From positions 1 to 64,000 of the forward strand of contig NZ_JAJFUC010000029.1 in NCBI RefSeq assembly GCF_021372645.1: a DNA stretch of 64,000 bases, read 5' to 3'. The stretch comes from Clostridium sp. (GTDB lineage Bacteria; Bacillota; Clostridia; Clostridiales; Clostridiaceae). The translations under genes were made by a program, and so were the position numbers. Position 1 is the stretch's first letter; each line of letters opens with the position of its first letter. This document shows positions 26,653-35,166 of the stretch, in pieces. Below the pieces are notes generated by a model that ran no database searches, had not been told where the DNA came from, and worked only from the letters and a program-made list of their open reading frames with translations.

Positions 26653-27188
26653 GCTTTGGTCCAATACATATATACTTTTTTTGTTTAATGATAGCAATAG
26701 CCTCAATTATAGGTGGTGCATTTGCAATTAAGCAAGGAGAAAAGAGAGAAATTAATGAAGATATAATCTTTAATTTAATTGTTATTGTTGTTATAGCAGG
26801 TGTATTAGGAGCTAGACTATTTTATATTATTTTTTATAATCCATCATTTTATTTTAATAATCCAGGAGAAGTATTTAAAATAAATGAAGGTGGGTTATCT
26901 ATACATGGAGGAATTGTTTCAGCTGTGGCTGCAGGATACATATACTCTATTAAGAGTAAGATATAATTTTTAAAACTTGCAGATATTGCAGTAGTTGGTA
27001 TAGCGTTAGCTCAAGGAATAGGTAGAGTAGGCTGCGATGTATTTGGCAAACCAATGGCAAACATAATGCTATGGGGAATTAACTATAATGGACAAATACT
27101 TCATCCTGCACAAGTATACGAGTTTATTTTAGACTATATATTATTTATAGTCTTATGGAGAAGAAATTACAAGAAAAAATTTGAAGTG
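26645..27188 (+). pseudogene. truncated direct copy of lgt
   Basis: The sequence matches lgt nt 14341 to about 14882 at roughly 85-90% by eye, in the same orientation. It lacks the first codons, the start and the ribosome site, because homology begins inside the cysN terminator. It also has an in-frame TAA after SIKSKI (near 26964) where lgt continues with SFLKLADI. It ends at about residue 183 of lgt, missing the last third. The GRVGCDVFGKPM block survives. Operator 6 begins 30 bp later. Confidence 0.9.
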
Positions 27189-27217
27189 TAATTATGATTT
27201 TAAATATTTTTAAATTA

Positions 27218-27251
27218 TCTTCATAATATCTACACATGTTCTTTGTATACT
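27218..27251 (+). promoter_or_regulatory. operator 6: 11-bp direct repeat plus -10 box
   Basis: TCTTCATAA at 27218 and TCTACACAT at 27229, 11 bp apart. TATACT is at 27246-27251, 17 bp from the second copy. It drives the polyprenyl synthase and perhaps the genes after it. Confidence 0.75.
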
Positions 27252-27337
27252 TTATCAGGAAAGGTAATTCAATTATAAAAAATATTAAAATAAATAATTT
27301 TACTCAAAAATTAATTATTTAGAGAGGTGGTGGAGTC

Positions 27338-28165
27338 ATGTCAAGTTTTATAGAAGCTAAAAATGCAGTGAGTAAAGAGCTTTATGAAGTTGAGATGATT
27401 TTAAAAAATATAGGGAAAGATTTTAGTTCGGATTTAACACAAGAGATATTTGATTATTTTTTTAAATCTCATGGAAAATACCTTCGTCCAAGTTTAATAA
27501 TACTTTCAGCTAAAGCTATAAATCCTAATATGACAATAGATGAAAGAGAACAATTAATTAATTTATGCGTAGCTATTGAACTTATACATAGCGCCAGTTT
27601 AGTACATGACGATATAATTGACAATGATTTGTTTCGCCGTGGCCAAAAGACGCTAAATAATATATATGGTAGGAAGGTTGCCGTTCTGGCAGGGGATGCT
27701 TTTTATGCTAAAGCATTTTCAATATTATTAAAACTGCCAACGAATGATGCAGAAGAAATAATTACACAAGTTATTGAAAAAATGTGCATTGCAGAAATTG
27801 AGCAAGCTCAAAATAAAGAAATTTCAAAGCAGGATTATCTAAATATAATAGAAGGAAAAACCGCGACCTTTATGGGTGCTTGCTGTAAACTTGGAGCAAT
27901 AACAGTTGAAGCAAAAGAGAAAGAAATAAAGGATTTAGAAAGCTTTGGATTAAATTTTGGAATGGTATATCAAATTATAGATGATTGTACAGATGGTGAT
28001 CTTAATGCTCTTAAAAATAATATTACTGTTGAAAATGCCGAAGAATTCGCTCTAAAAGCTGAAGAAGTAATTAAGAATTTAGATTCTTCGGTTTATAAAG
28101 ATGCCTTAATCAGTCTCCTAAATTATGTATTTGAATCTTCAAATAAAAAAACAAAAAAAGCTTAA
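27338..28165 (+). CDS. trans-polyprenyl diphosphate synthase (quinone side chain)
   Basis: A 275-residue prenyl synthase with AGAGGTGG before the ATG. It has the first Asp-rich motif D91-D92-I-I-D95 followed by LFRRG, the GxKATF-like GKTATFMGA, and the second motif D215-D216-C-T-D219. It elongates farnesyl diphosphate with isopentenyl diphosphate to a long chain, probably the heptaprenyl or octaprenyl tail for a quinone. MenA and MenG homologues lie 2.3 and 4 kb downstream. It is shorter than usual (about 320). Control by operator 6 ties it to the copper-type regulon. Confidence 0.88.
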   Translation: MSSFIEAKNAVSKELYEVEMILKNIGKDFSSDLTQEIFDYFFKSHGKYLRPSLIILSAKAINPNMTIDEREQLINLCVAIELIHSASLVHDDIIDNDLFRRGQKTLNNIYGRKVAVLAGDAFYAKAFSILLKLPTNDAEEIITQVIEKMCIAEIEQAQNKEISKQDYLNIIEGKTATFMGACCKLGAITVEAKEKEIKDLESFGLNFGMVYQIIDDCTDGDLNALKNNITVENAEEFALKAEEVIKNLDSSVYKDALISLLNYVFESSNKKTKKA

Positions 28166-28192
28166 TATTGAAATTATAAAAATTATTATAGG

Positions 28193-28329
28193 GGAGATGA
28201 CATTAAAATTATTTATTAGCAGGGACTACTAGTACTAATCCAATTTTATATACTGCAGCTATAATTTTAATGGAGGCTGGAGCAAACGCTTATAAAATAG
28301 GGATTGATCAGTTAATTGTATTATATTAG
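28193..28329 (+). pseudogene. relic of an unidentified membrane-protein gene
   Basis: GGGGAG precedes an ATG (near 28197) that reads only MTLKLFISRDY. After a +1 shift the sequence reads LLAGTTSTNPILYTAAIILM and EAGANAYKIGIDQLI before a TAG at 28327-28329. The residues look like a small hydrophobic protein or the start of a larger one. I cannot name the family. It sits between the prenyl synthase and the FixH-like gene. Confidence 0.45.
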
Positions 28330-28353
28330 GAAAAGAAACGTGATAGATAATAA

Positions 28354-28385
28354 ATTACGTAAAAAATCAAGTTTTTAGACGTAAT
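28354..28385. promoter_or_regulatory. palindromic site before the FixH-like gene
   Basis: ATTACGT and AAAAA on the left mirror TTTTT and ACGTAAT on the right, ending 6 bp before the GAAGGGAG ribosome site. It may be an operator or an RNA hairpin governing translation. Confidence 0.45.
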
Positions 28386-28407
28386 AATGAAGGGAGTTTA
28401 ATTAACA

Positions 28408-28950
28408 ATGAAAAAGAAAACAATTAGAGGTGCAATATTAAGTTTAGTTCTTACTTTAGGTCTGTCTACAGCTGCTTTTGCTGCTGGCATGGGAGACATG
28501 GATATGGGGCAAGGAACAGAAAAAAGTTCAAATGGTATTAATGCAGAATTAACTTTCAATAAAGATAATAAAGTTAAAACTGGTAAGAATGATGTGATGG
28601 TTACATTACATGATAATAATGATAAAGAAATTCAAAATGCTGATGTTAAAATTAGTGCAGAAATGGACAAGAGTTCAGACATGGGTGGCATGAATATGGA
28701 TAAGTTAAAGCCAATTGAAGCAGCATTGGAAAGTAGTGGAAATGGTCAATATATGGGTAATATAGATTTTACTGATAAAGGTAAATGGACTGTTACAGCT
28801 AATGTTTTGGTAAATGGCGAGAAGAAGGATATAAAATTTGATGTTGATGTAGCAAGTGCAGGTCCAAACTGGATTGTTATAGGTGGATTTGTAGGAATAG
28901 TAGCAGTAATAATCGTAGTAGCTGCTGTAAAGAAAAAAAGTAGTAAATAA
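28408..28950 (+). CDS. FixH/YtkA-like exported Met-rich membrane protein
   Basis: A 180-residue protein. It has an N-terminal signal sequence (about 1-25), then Met-rich MGDMDMGQ and MGGMNMDK segments around a beta-sandwich of the FixH/YtkA type (LTFNKDNKVKTGKNDVMVTL...GKWTVTANV), and a C-terminal TM helix with a basic tail. Met-x-x-Met clusters outside the cell commonly bind Cu(I). FixH/CcoH proteins act with FixG/CcoG in copper-oxidase assembly. The next gene is FixG/NapH-like, 26 bp downstream, which supports a FixGH-type pair. Any oxidase partner is not in the window. Confidence 0.78.
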   Translation: MKKKTIRGAILSLVLTLGLSTAAFAAGMGDMDMGQGTEKSSNGINAELTFNKDNKVKTGKNDVMVTLHDNNDKEIQNADVKISAEMDKSSDMGGMNMDKLKPIEAALESSGNGQYMGNIDFTDKGKWTVTANVLVNGEKKDIKFDVDVASAGPNWIVIGGFVGIVAVIIVVAAVKKKSSK

Positions 28951-28976
28951 AGAAAAAGAATAGAGGTGACAGTTTA

Positions 28977-30368
28977 ATGCCAAAATTGGACAAGAAAATT
29001 AGTGATGAAACAAAGTCATCACAAGGGCAAACAGAAAATAATTTATTAGACAATAAAATACTTAAGAGCTTTATGAAAAGTAAGTGGTATCCAGGAATAT
29101 TTCAATTACTTGTAGGAATAGTATTTGCATTTATCGTATTTGAATTATTAACAGGTCCTAGTGAGGCTCATGATAATTTTGGGACAGCAGGAACTTGGGT
29201 ATTATGGTGGCCTATCCTTCCTATATTATTATTTTTGACAGGCAGATTTTGGTGTACTATATGTCCATTTGGTGCGTTAAGTGATGTAGTTCAAAAATTT
29301 GTAGGAAGCAAAAAACCAGTACCTAAATTTTTAAGAAAATACGGTGTATGGCTTATAGATGCAATGTTTTTAGCTATTACTTGGAGTGACCATGTTTTTG
29401 GTGTTGTTGAATCACCTAGAGGTTCTGGAACATTGCTTTTACTTATTACAATTGGAGTAATATTTTCAGGTGCATTTTGGGAGCGTAGAACATGGTGTAG
29501 ATATCTATGTTTCCTAGGAGGGTTATCAGGAAACTATTCTAGAGCAGGTATGCTACAATTACGTGGAACAAAAGAAGTATGTGCTAAATGTACAGCAGCA
29601 CATTGCTATAAAGGAACTGAAAGAGCAGAAGGATGTCCGATGTTTGAATTTCCAAAAACAATGGAAGATAATGCTGAATGTAATTTCTGTGGTAACTGTG
29701 TAAAGAATTGTCCTAACAATTCAATTCAAATATCATTGCGCGTACCAACTAAAGAGTTATGGTTTATAAGAAAGCCAAGGTTAGATGCATCATTTTTAGC
29801 AGTTGTAATTATGGGAATTGTATTTGTACAAAATATTACAATGTTAAAAATATGGGATGGAATGTTAGCATGGCTTGAAAATGTAACTGGAACACAAAAT
29901 TATGCTATTACTTTTACTATTACATTTATTATAGCTATGGCAATACCAGTAGCACTATTATCTATAACAGGAGTAGTTGCAAAAATATTTAATAAAGCTT
30001 CATTAAAAGAAAATTTCACTAAGTATGGATATGCTCTCATACCATTAGATATGGCTGCGCATATAGCTCATAATCTATTCCATTTACTAGCAGAAGGAAA
30101 ATCGGTTTTTTATACATTTGTAGGATTATTTGGAGTTGAAATTCATAATGCGTCTACAGCTATTCTTGATGATCCAACAATACAAGCACTTCAATTTATA
30201 TTAATAGGAATAGGAACTCTTGGTTCAATATATACTGTATATAAAATTTCTAAGAACAATTATGAATCAAAGACAGTTAGCACAACAATAGTATATACTG
30301 TTCTTTTAGTATTGCTTGCAGTAGTTAATATAATGTTATTCTCATTGCCTATGGCAATGCGTATGTAA
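28977..30368 (+). CDS. membrane polyferredoxin (FixG/CcoG - NapH/NosR-like)
   Basis: A 463-residue integral membrane Fe-S protein with six or more TM helices. Cys motifs are C93-x2-C96-P and C174-x3-C178 at membrane edges (the CxxCP/CxxxC type of NapH/NosR), C202-x2-C205-x4-C210...C220, and C235-x2-C238-x2-C241-x3-C245-P, enough for two [4Fe-4S] clusters. His residues in a late TM region (HIAHNLFH) could bind heme or metal. Such proteins move electrons from quinol across the membrane, or reduce copper during oxidase assembly. AGAGGTGAC precedes the ATG. FixH-like and MenA genes flank it. The electron acceptor is unknown. Confidence 0.85.
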   Translation: MPKLDKKISDETKSSQGQTENNLLDNKILKSFMKSKWYPGIFQLLVGIVFAFIVFELLTGPSEAHDNFGTAGTWVLWWPILPILLFLTGRFWCTICPFGALSDVVQKFVGSKKPVPKFLRKYGVWLIDAMFLAITWSDHVFGVVESPRGSGTLLLLITIGVIFSGAFWERRTWCRYLCFLGGLSGNYSRAGMLQLRGTKEVCAKCTAAHCYKGTERAEGCPMFEFPKTMEDNAECNFCGNCVKNCPNNSIQISLRVPTKELWFIRKPRLDASFLAVVIMGIVFVQNITMLKIWDGMLAWLENVTGTQNYAITFTITFIIAMAIPVALLSITGVVAKIFNKASLKENFTKYGYALIPLDMAAHIAHNLFHLLAEGKSVFYTFVGLFGVEIHNASTAILDDPTIQALQFILIGIGTLGSIYTVYKISKNNYESKTVSTTIVYTVLLVLLAVVNIMLFSLPMAMRM

Positions 30369-30372
30369 GTTG

Positions 30373-30416
30373 TTATAGATTATCTAAAGTTAATTTTAGA
30401 TAATCTATAATTTTCT
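30373..30416 (+). terminator. rho-independent terminator
   Basis: A perfect 16-bp stem (30373-30388 with 30395-30410) has a 6-nt loop and is followed by TTTTCT. It separates the Fe-S gene from menA. Confidence 0.85.
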
Positions 30417-30485
30417 AATTATACTTTGAATAAATAATAAATTAATCTAAATAATACAAGATTAGTTAGTAGAGGTGATAAGAAA

Positions 30486-31385
30486 ATGACAATTGAAAAA
30501 TTTAAGTTATTTATCAGGGCTTCGAGGCCTTTTTCTTTAACAGCATCAGTAATTCCAGTTGTACTTGGAGGAATATTAGCACTAAAAGAGTCTAATTTTA
30601 ATTTTGGATATTTTATACTTTCGATTATCGCAATTGTTTTTATGCAATCTTCAGTGAATTTATTAAACGATCATGATGATTTTATAAATAAGGTTGATAC
30701 AAATGAGTCTCATGGTTCTAGTGGAGTAGTTGTAGAAGGTTTGCTGACTTTAAAAGAAGTATATAGAAGCAGTATCACATTGCTGGTTTTAGGATGTTTA
30801 ATTGGTTTATTTTTATCCTATAAAAGAGGAGAAGTAATTTTAATACTTGGGGTTATAGGTGCTTTATGTGGATATTTTTACACAGGAAAACCATTAATGC
30901 TTAAATATAGAGGTTTAGGTGCACCTTTGGTGTTTATAATTTTTGGGCCATTGATGACACTTGGAGGGTATTATTTGCAGATGCAGATGTTTAAGATGCA
31001 GTCATTTGTAATATCAATCCCAACAGCACTTCTTACTACTGCAATATTGCATGCCAATGACATCAGGGATATAAAACATGATGAGAAAGCTGGTATTAAA
31101 ACACTGTCAATAAGTATAGGTTATAAGAAGGCACAAAAAGTATATTCAAGCTTGATTGTACTTTCATATATTTCTCTTATATTAATGATTATTTTTAAAT
31201 ATATTCCTTATCTAAGCTTAATTTGTTTATTAACAATACCAGCTGCTATTAAAAACATTAACAAATTAAGAATTGCTAAAGATTTAAGTAATCATATTAC
31301 AGAGCTTGATAAAGAAAGTGGTAAGCTTCAAGGTCAATTTGGAATTCTTTTAATTTTATCTATACTTTTATCTTATATTTTATAG
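30486..31385 (+). CDS. menA: MenA-like 1,4-dihydroxy-2-naphthoate prenyltransferase
   Basis: A 299-residue UbiA-family membrane protein with eight to nine TM helices. The first Asp motif is LLNDHDDF near residue 61, and the second is HANDIRDIKHDE near residue 185. These bind Mg-prenyl diphosphate. It joins a polyprenyl tail to a naphthoate ring, giving demethylmenaquinone. The prenyl synthase upstream and MenG downstream complete the last three steps. The ring-forming Men enzymes are not in this window. AGAGGTGATAAG precedes the ATG. Confidence 0.88.
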   Translation: MTIEKFKLFIRASRPFSLTASVIPVVLGGILALKESNFNFGYFILSIIAIVFMQSSVNLLNDHDDFINKVDTNESHGSSGVVVEGLLTLKEVYRSSITLLVLGCLIGLFLSYKRGEVILILGVIGALCGYFYTGKPLMLKYRGLGAPLVFIIFGPLMTLGGYYLQMQMFKMQSFVISIPTALLTTAILHANDIRDIKHDEKAGIKTLSISIGYKKAQKVYSSLIVLSYISLILMIIFKYIPYLSLICLLTIPAAIKNINKLRIAKDLSNHITELDKESGKLQGQFGILLILSILLSYIL

Positions 31386-31400
31386 AAAGGCGGCAAAGTT

Positions 31401-32027
31401 TTGGAGAAACAGAAAAGTAAGAATAAGATCATTATTTCTTCATTAATCATAGCTACAATATTGTGGTTTGTAATATTTGTATTAAAACCATTTAATTTTT
31501 GGATTGAAATGGGAGTATCCATATTAGTTTTAGTGATGGTAGCTTTGTTTTCTGAAAAGAACTTAATTTCATTTAGAAACATAAAGTTAAGACACATATT
31601 AATAGGAATTATTTCAGCAATAATATTGTACTTTGTTTTTTATGCTGGAAATATAATTTCGGGATATTTATTTCCATTTAAAGATGCTCAAATATCATCA
31701 GTTTATAGCAATAGAGCACAAGGAAATTCATTACTTATTGGAGCTCTATTATTATTTATAATAGGGCCGGGAGAAGAAATATATTGGCGTGGATTTATAC
31801 AAAACAATCTTGCAAAAAAATTTGGAGAAGATAAAGGATATATATTTGCAACTCTATTGTACGCCGGTGTTCATATAATTACATTTAACTTTATGCTTGT
31901 GGTGGCTGCTTTAGTATGTGGAATATATTGGGGATGGATTTATAAGAAAGAAAAAAGCCTTGTTCCAATAATAATATCTCATGCAATTTGGGATTTCACT
32001 GTATTTGTTTTATTTCCACTAATGTAA
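31401..32027 (+). CDS. CPBP-family intramembrane metalloprotease
   Basis: A 208-residue protein with a TTG start and AAAGG 10 bp upstream. It has six or so TM helices and the CPBP (Abi, Rce1-like) motifs: EExxxR (GEEIYWRGF), the second motif with His (YAGVHIITFN) and the third (HAIWDF). Members cleave membrane or prenylated peptides. In bacteria they often serve in maturation or self-protection. Its place between menA and menG, 16 bp after menA, may only reflect cotranscription. The substrate is unknown. Confidence 0.85.
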   Translation: MEKQKSKNKIIISSLIIATILWFVIFVLKPFNFWIEMGVSILVLVMVALFSEKNLISFRNIKLRHILIGIISAIILYFVFYAGNIISGYLFPFKDAQISSVYSNRAQGNSLLIGALLLFIIGPGEEIYWRGFIQNNLAKKFGEDKGYIFATLLYAGVHIITFNFMLVVAALVCGIYWGWIYKKEKSLVPIIISHAIWDFTVFVLFPLM

Positions 32028-32141
32028 TAAGCCGTGGCGAATTATAAAATAATATTAAAAAATTTATATATGAGAAATAAAATTATTAATATACTAATTA
32101 CATTTTTTAAGTGCAAAATAAAAGAATGTGGGGTGATTATA

Positions 32142-32846
32142 ATGGCAGAAACTAATGTAACAGATGTCGAAAGAATTTTTTCTGTAATTGCAAAAAGATA
32201 TGATATGTTAAATTCAATTTTAACTTTAAATATTGACAGATTATGGAGAAGGAAGGCAATAAAAATATGCAATATTAAAGAAGGACAAAAAGTGTTAGAT
32301 TTATGCTGTGGTACAGGACAAATGATCAATTATGAATGCAAGGCTGTTGGGAAAAATACTACAATTATAGGAATAGATTTTAGTCAAGAAATGCTTAACG
32401 TTGGAGCTAAAAGACTAAATCAATCATTAAAGGATTATAAGTATAAATTAATTAAAGGCAGTATTTTAGAATTACCATTTGAAGAAAACACCTTTGATTG
32501 TATTACAATAGCCTTTGGGTTAAGAAATATTCCTGATAAGAATAAAGCATTATCAGAAATGTATAGAGTTTTAAAACCAGGAGGGAAAGTGATGTGTTTA
32601 GAACTTTCTAAACCTAATATGCCTATTTTAAAAAATATATATGATTTATACTTTAACCATGTGTTACCAACAGTAGGTTCAATAGGCACAGGAGATAAAA
32701 AAGCATATTATTATCTTAGAGATTCTGTAAATAAATTTATGAACAAAAAGCAGCTTAAGGAAGAATTTGAGAAGATAGGTTTTAGAAATTCAGAATATGA
32801 ATCTTTAACTTTTGGAATTGCATCTATACATTATGGCACTAAGTAA
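32142..32846 (+). CDS. menG: demethylmenaquinone methyltransferase (MenG/UbiE)
   Basis: A 234-residue SAM methyltransferase. ATG 32142 (behind GGGGTG) gives the normal family start MAETNVTDVERIF; the longer frame from 32034 has no ribosome site. Motif I is VLDLCCGTGQM. The UbiE signatures RYDMLNSILTLNIDRLWRR, ITIAFGLRNIPD and LKPGGKVMCLELSKP are clear. It methylates demethylmenaquinone to menaquinone. It ends the quinone block. Confidence 0.92.
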   Translation: MAETNVTDVERIFSVIAKRYDMLNSILTLNIDRLWRRKAIKICNIKEGQKVLDLCCGTGQMINYECKAVGKNTTIIGIDFSQEMLNVGAKRLNQSLKDYKYKLIKGSILELPFEENTFDCITIAFGLRNIPDKNKALSEMYRVLKPGGKVMCLELSKPNMPILKNIYDLYFNHVLPTVGSIGTGDKKAYYYLRDSVNKFMNKKQLKEEFEKIGFRNSEYESLTFGIASIHYGTK

Positions 32847-32928
32847 AATATATATCTAATATATAAATTACAGGGTAAACTACTTTAAGGCAGAGAAAGT
32901 TAAAGTGAATAAATAGTAAATATTAAAT

Positions 32929-32966
32929 AAGAGGAATACTATAAAATGATTGGTATTTCTCTTTTG
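32929..32966 (+). terminator. rho-independent terminator
   Basis: AAGAGGAATAC pairs with GTATTTCTCTT (one G-U) and is followed by TTGTCTT. Confidence 0.7.
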
Positions 32967-33030
32967 TCTTATAACAAAATATATTGTTTAATCATATGTT
33001 ATTTATTAATAAAGTCCCAGGAGGAAAATA

Positions 33031-34457
33031 ATGAATAACACTTTAGAAAATTGTCCACTTACACTTAATACTACAAGGATTTGTAGTAATGATCCTATAG
33101 ATACAGCTATAGAAGTATCTAAAATTGGCTTTAGTAATATGAAACCTAATGCCGTCATTTTAGTTAATAAAAAGGATGTTTTTGATGCAATAGCAGCCAC
33201 TTCATTAATTCATTTTCCAATCAATGCATCTCTTTTGCTTATTGATGGTAACAGTTTAAATAAAGAAACGTTAAAAGAAATTCAAAGATTGTCCCCTAAC
33301 GGATATAAAGGAATTCATGTAATTTTAGTTGGTAATATTTCGAAAAATGTATCTTCAGAATTAAATCATTATGGATTTAGAACACACCATATTGCTGGTC
33401 GAAATCATTATGAAACTGCATGCATGATATCTAAAATAAGAAAAGAATTTAAAAATATTCTTATAATGTCTGGTGAAGAGTACTCTGAAGGAATTGTTTC
33501 TGGATATTGGTCAGCACATCATGGAGACCCTATTTTGTTTGTACAAAAAATAGAATTCCAGAATGTATACTCGAAGTAATCAAAAAGATAAATGATGTTA
33601 ATATTTATATTATCGGATCTACTAAAACCGTATCAAACAATTTTGAAAAATATTTTTCACAACTTGATAATGTTAAGAATGTAGATAGAATAGACGGTGA
33701 TAATCCTTATGAAATATCAGTAAATTTCGCTAAGTACAAAGATCCTGAAACTGAATTTGGATGGGGAAGAAATTATAAAGAAGGTCATGCTTTTACATTT
33801 GGAGTGCTTAAAGAGCCAATGGATATTATAGCTGGTGTATTATTTGCTCATATGGGTAAGCATACTCCACCTCTTTTTGTAGAAAAAGATAGAACACCTG
33901 AAGTAGTAGAAAGATATGTTAAATCAGTTAAACCTATGTCACCAAAAGATATGCCTAAACCTCCATTTATGCACGGTTTCATTTTAGGATCTACTCAAAA
34001 TATTAGTTATAAAGAACAAGTAATGATTGAGGAAATGCTTTCTATTGATCATGAAATGATGGATATGAATCAGCACATGATGGAGATGCACCATGAGATG
34101 ATGAACATGAAGCATGAAATGACTGATATGCATGATAAAAAGATGGGTATGGATTGTGACATGAATAAGATGATGAGCATGCATAATCAAATGATGGACA
34201 TGGATGACGATGATGCTATGAAGCATGAACATTGTATGCATTACATGAAGAAAGATAATGATGAAGAACATGAAATGAGTAAAATGGAAGAGGAAAAGAA
34301 CATGGAATATACAAATGAAATGTATATGCATGAAGAAGATGACGAAAATTATGGCAAAAAGCCTTGTAATTGTAAAAACAAAATGAGCATGGAGCATAGG
34401 TTTGCAATTAATAATATTAATTATAAGGTAGTTTGTATAGATGATATATTAGAATAA
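33031..34457 (+). CDS. CWB2-repeat protein with Met/His-rich tail, split by a frameshift
   Basis: Two overlapping frames (33031-33579 and about 33551-34457) together make one protein of about 475 residues. The join is at CAAAAAAT (33544-33551); the frames rejoin if one A is added. The body has three CWB2 (PF04122) units, with marks such as HHIAGRNHYETA and DRIDGDNPYEISVNF, normally used to bind wall teichuronic-type polymers. No signal peptide is visible. The last roughly 125 residues hold about 32 Met and 13 His in patterns such as HEMMDMNQHMMEMHHEMM, plus a CNCK motif, a strong sign of Cu(I)/Ag(I) or similar metal binding. AGGAGG precedes the ATG. Confidence 0.8.
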
Positions 34458-34725
34458 CATATATCATTATATATAATATATGTTTATTTTAATAACTACT
34501 TATATAATTTAGAGAAAAATTTTAAAGTGGAGAAATGAGTCAAGAAAAATATTTGAAGAGAAAAGCCATTCTTTCACAAAAAAATTAAAGGATTTTTGAA
34601 TATTTATTAAGATTAGAATAATAGAGTAAGATATATTATTAGAGGTTAGAGAAGAGAAAAAGATTAGATATGAGGTTGTTGAAAAATAGGTAGTTGAATT
34701 TGATGTATATATAATATAATAAATA

Positions 34726-34757
34726 AGGCTAGGAACAAGTAAAATCATTCCTAACCT
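34726..34757 (+). terminator. terminator-like hairpin
   Basis: GGCTAGGAA pairs with TTCCTAACC, with a weak T-run after it. Confidence 0.45.
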
Positions 34758-34909
34758 ACCTTATTTGACGTCAAAAAATCGTCAAAAATCAATCTGAAAT
34801 TATTGATATTAATTAATAGTGCACTATGCTTAAATGACTATTTTACTGGAAACATTTAAATCCAAATTCGTCAAAACAATTCAAATATAAATTTAGAAAA
34901 CACAAAATG

Positions 34910-34952
34910 AAGGTAGGCTAAGTAGAAATACTTAATCTACCTTAATTTTTTG
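34910..34952 (+). terminator. rho-independent terminator
   Basis: AAGGTAG...CTAAGTA pairs with TACTTAA...CTACCTT around a GAAA loop, followed by AATTTTTTG. Confidence 0.7.
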
Positions 34953-35166
34953 TAATAATACTAAACACAATTCACAAATAGTTGACAAAAACTAATAATA
35001 GTATATTTATTAGAAAGGGCGTTTGCTAACATGATAGAAAATGGAGAATTAGAAATTAGAAAAATAGCATAAATGTGCAGCAAAATTTAGATTATTTTAA
35101 AATTATTTGAGATTTTAAATCTAAAATGGTATAATTTATATGTTAAAAATAAAAGGAGACGATTAG

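Larger units (their letters stand above)
34458..35166. other. 709-bp gene-poor stretch
   Basis: It contains two terminator-like hairpins (34726-34757 and 34910-34952), a TTGACA box at 34982 with an AT-rich -10 area, and a 13-codon ORF (MIENGELEIRKIA) near 35031 behind GAAAGGGCG. That ORF may be a decayed gene start. The ribosome site AAAGGAG for the next gene is at its end. Nothing else is recognised. Confidence 0.6.

Noticed and set aside
33984-34397. Minus-strand ORF of 137 residues rich in His, Phe and Ile
   Set aside because: It is the antisense shadow of the Met/His-rich tail (ATG codons read as CAT on the other strand). No ribosome site or family match.
34509-34748. Minus-strand ORF of 79 residues
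   Set aside because: Low-complexity Ser/Ile/Tyr sequence from AT-rich DNA, with no ribosome site and overlapping a terminator.
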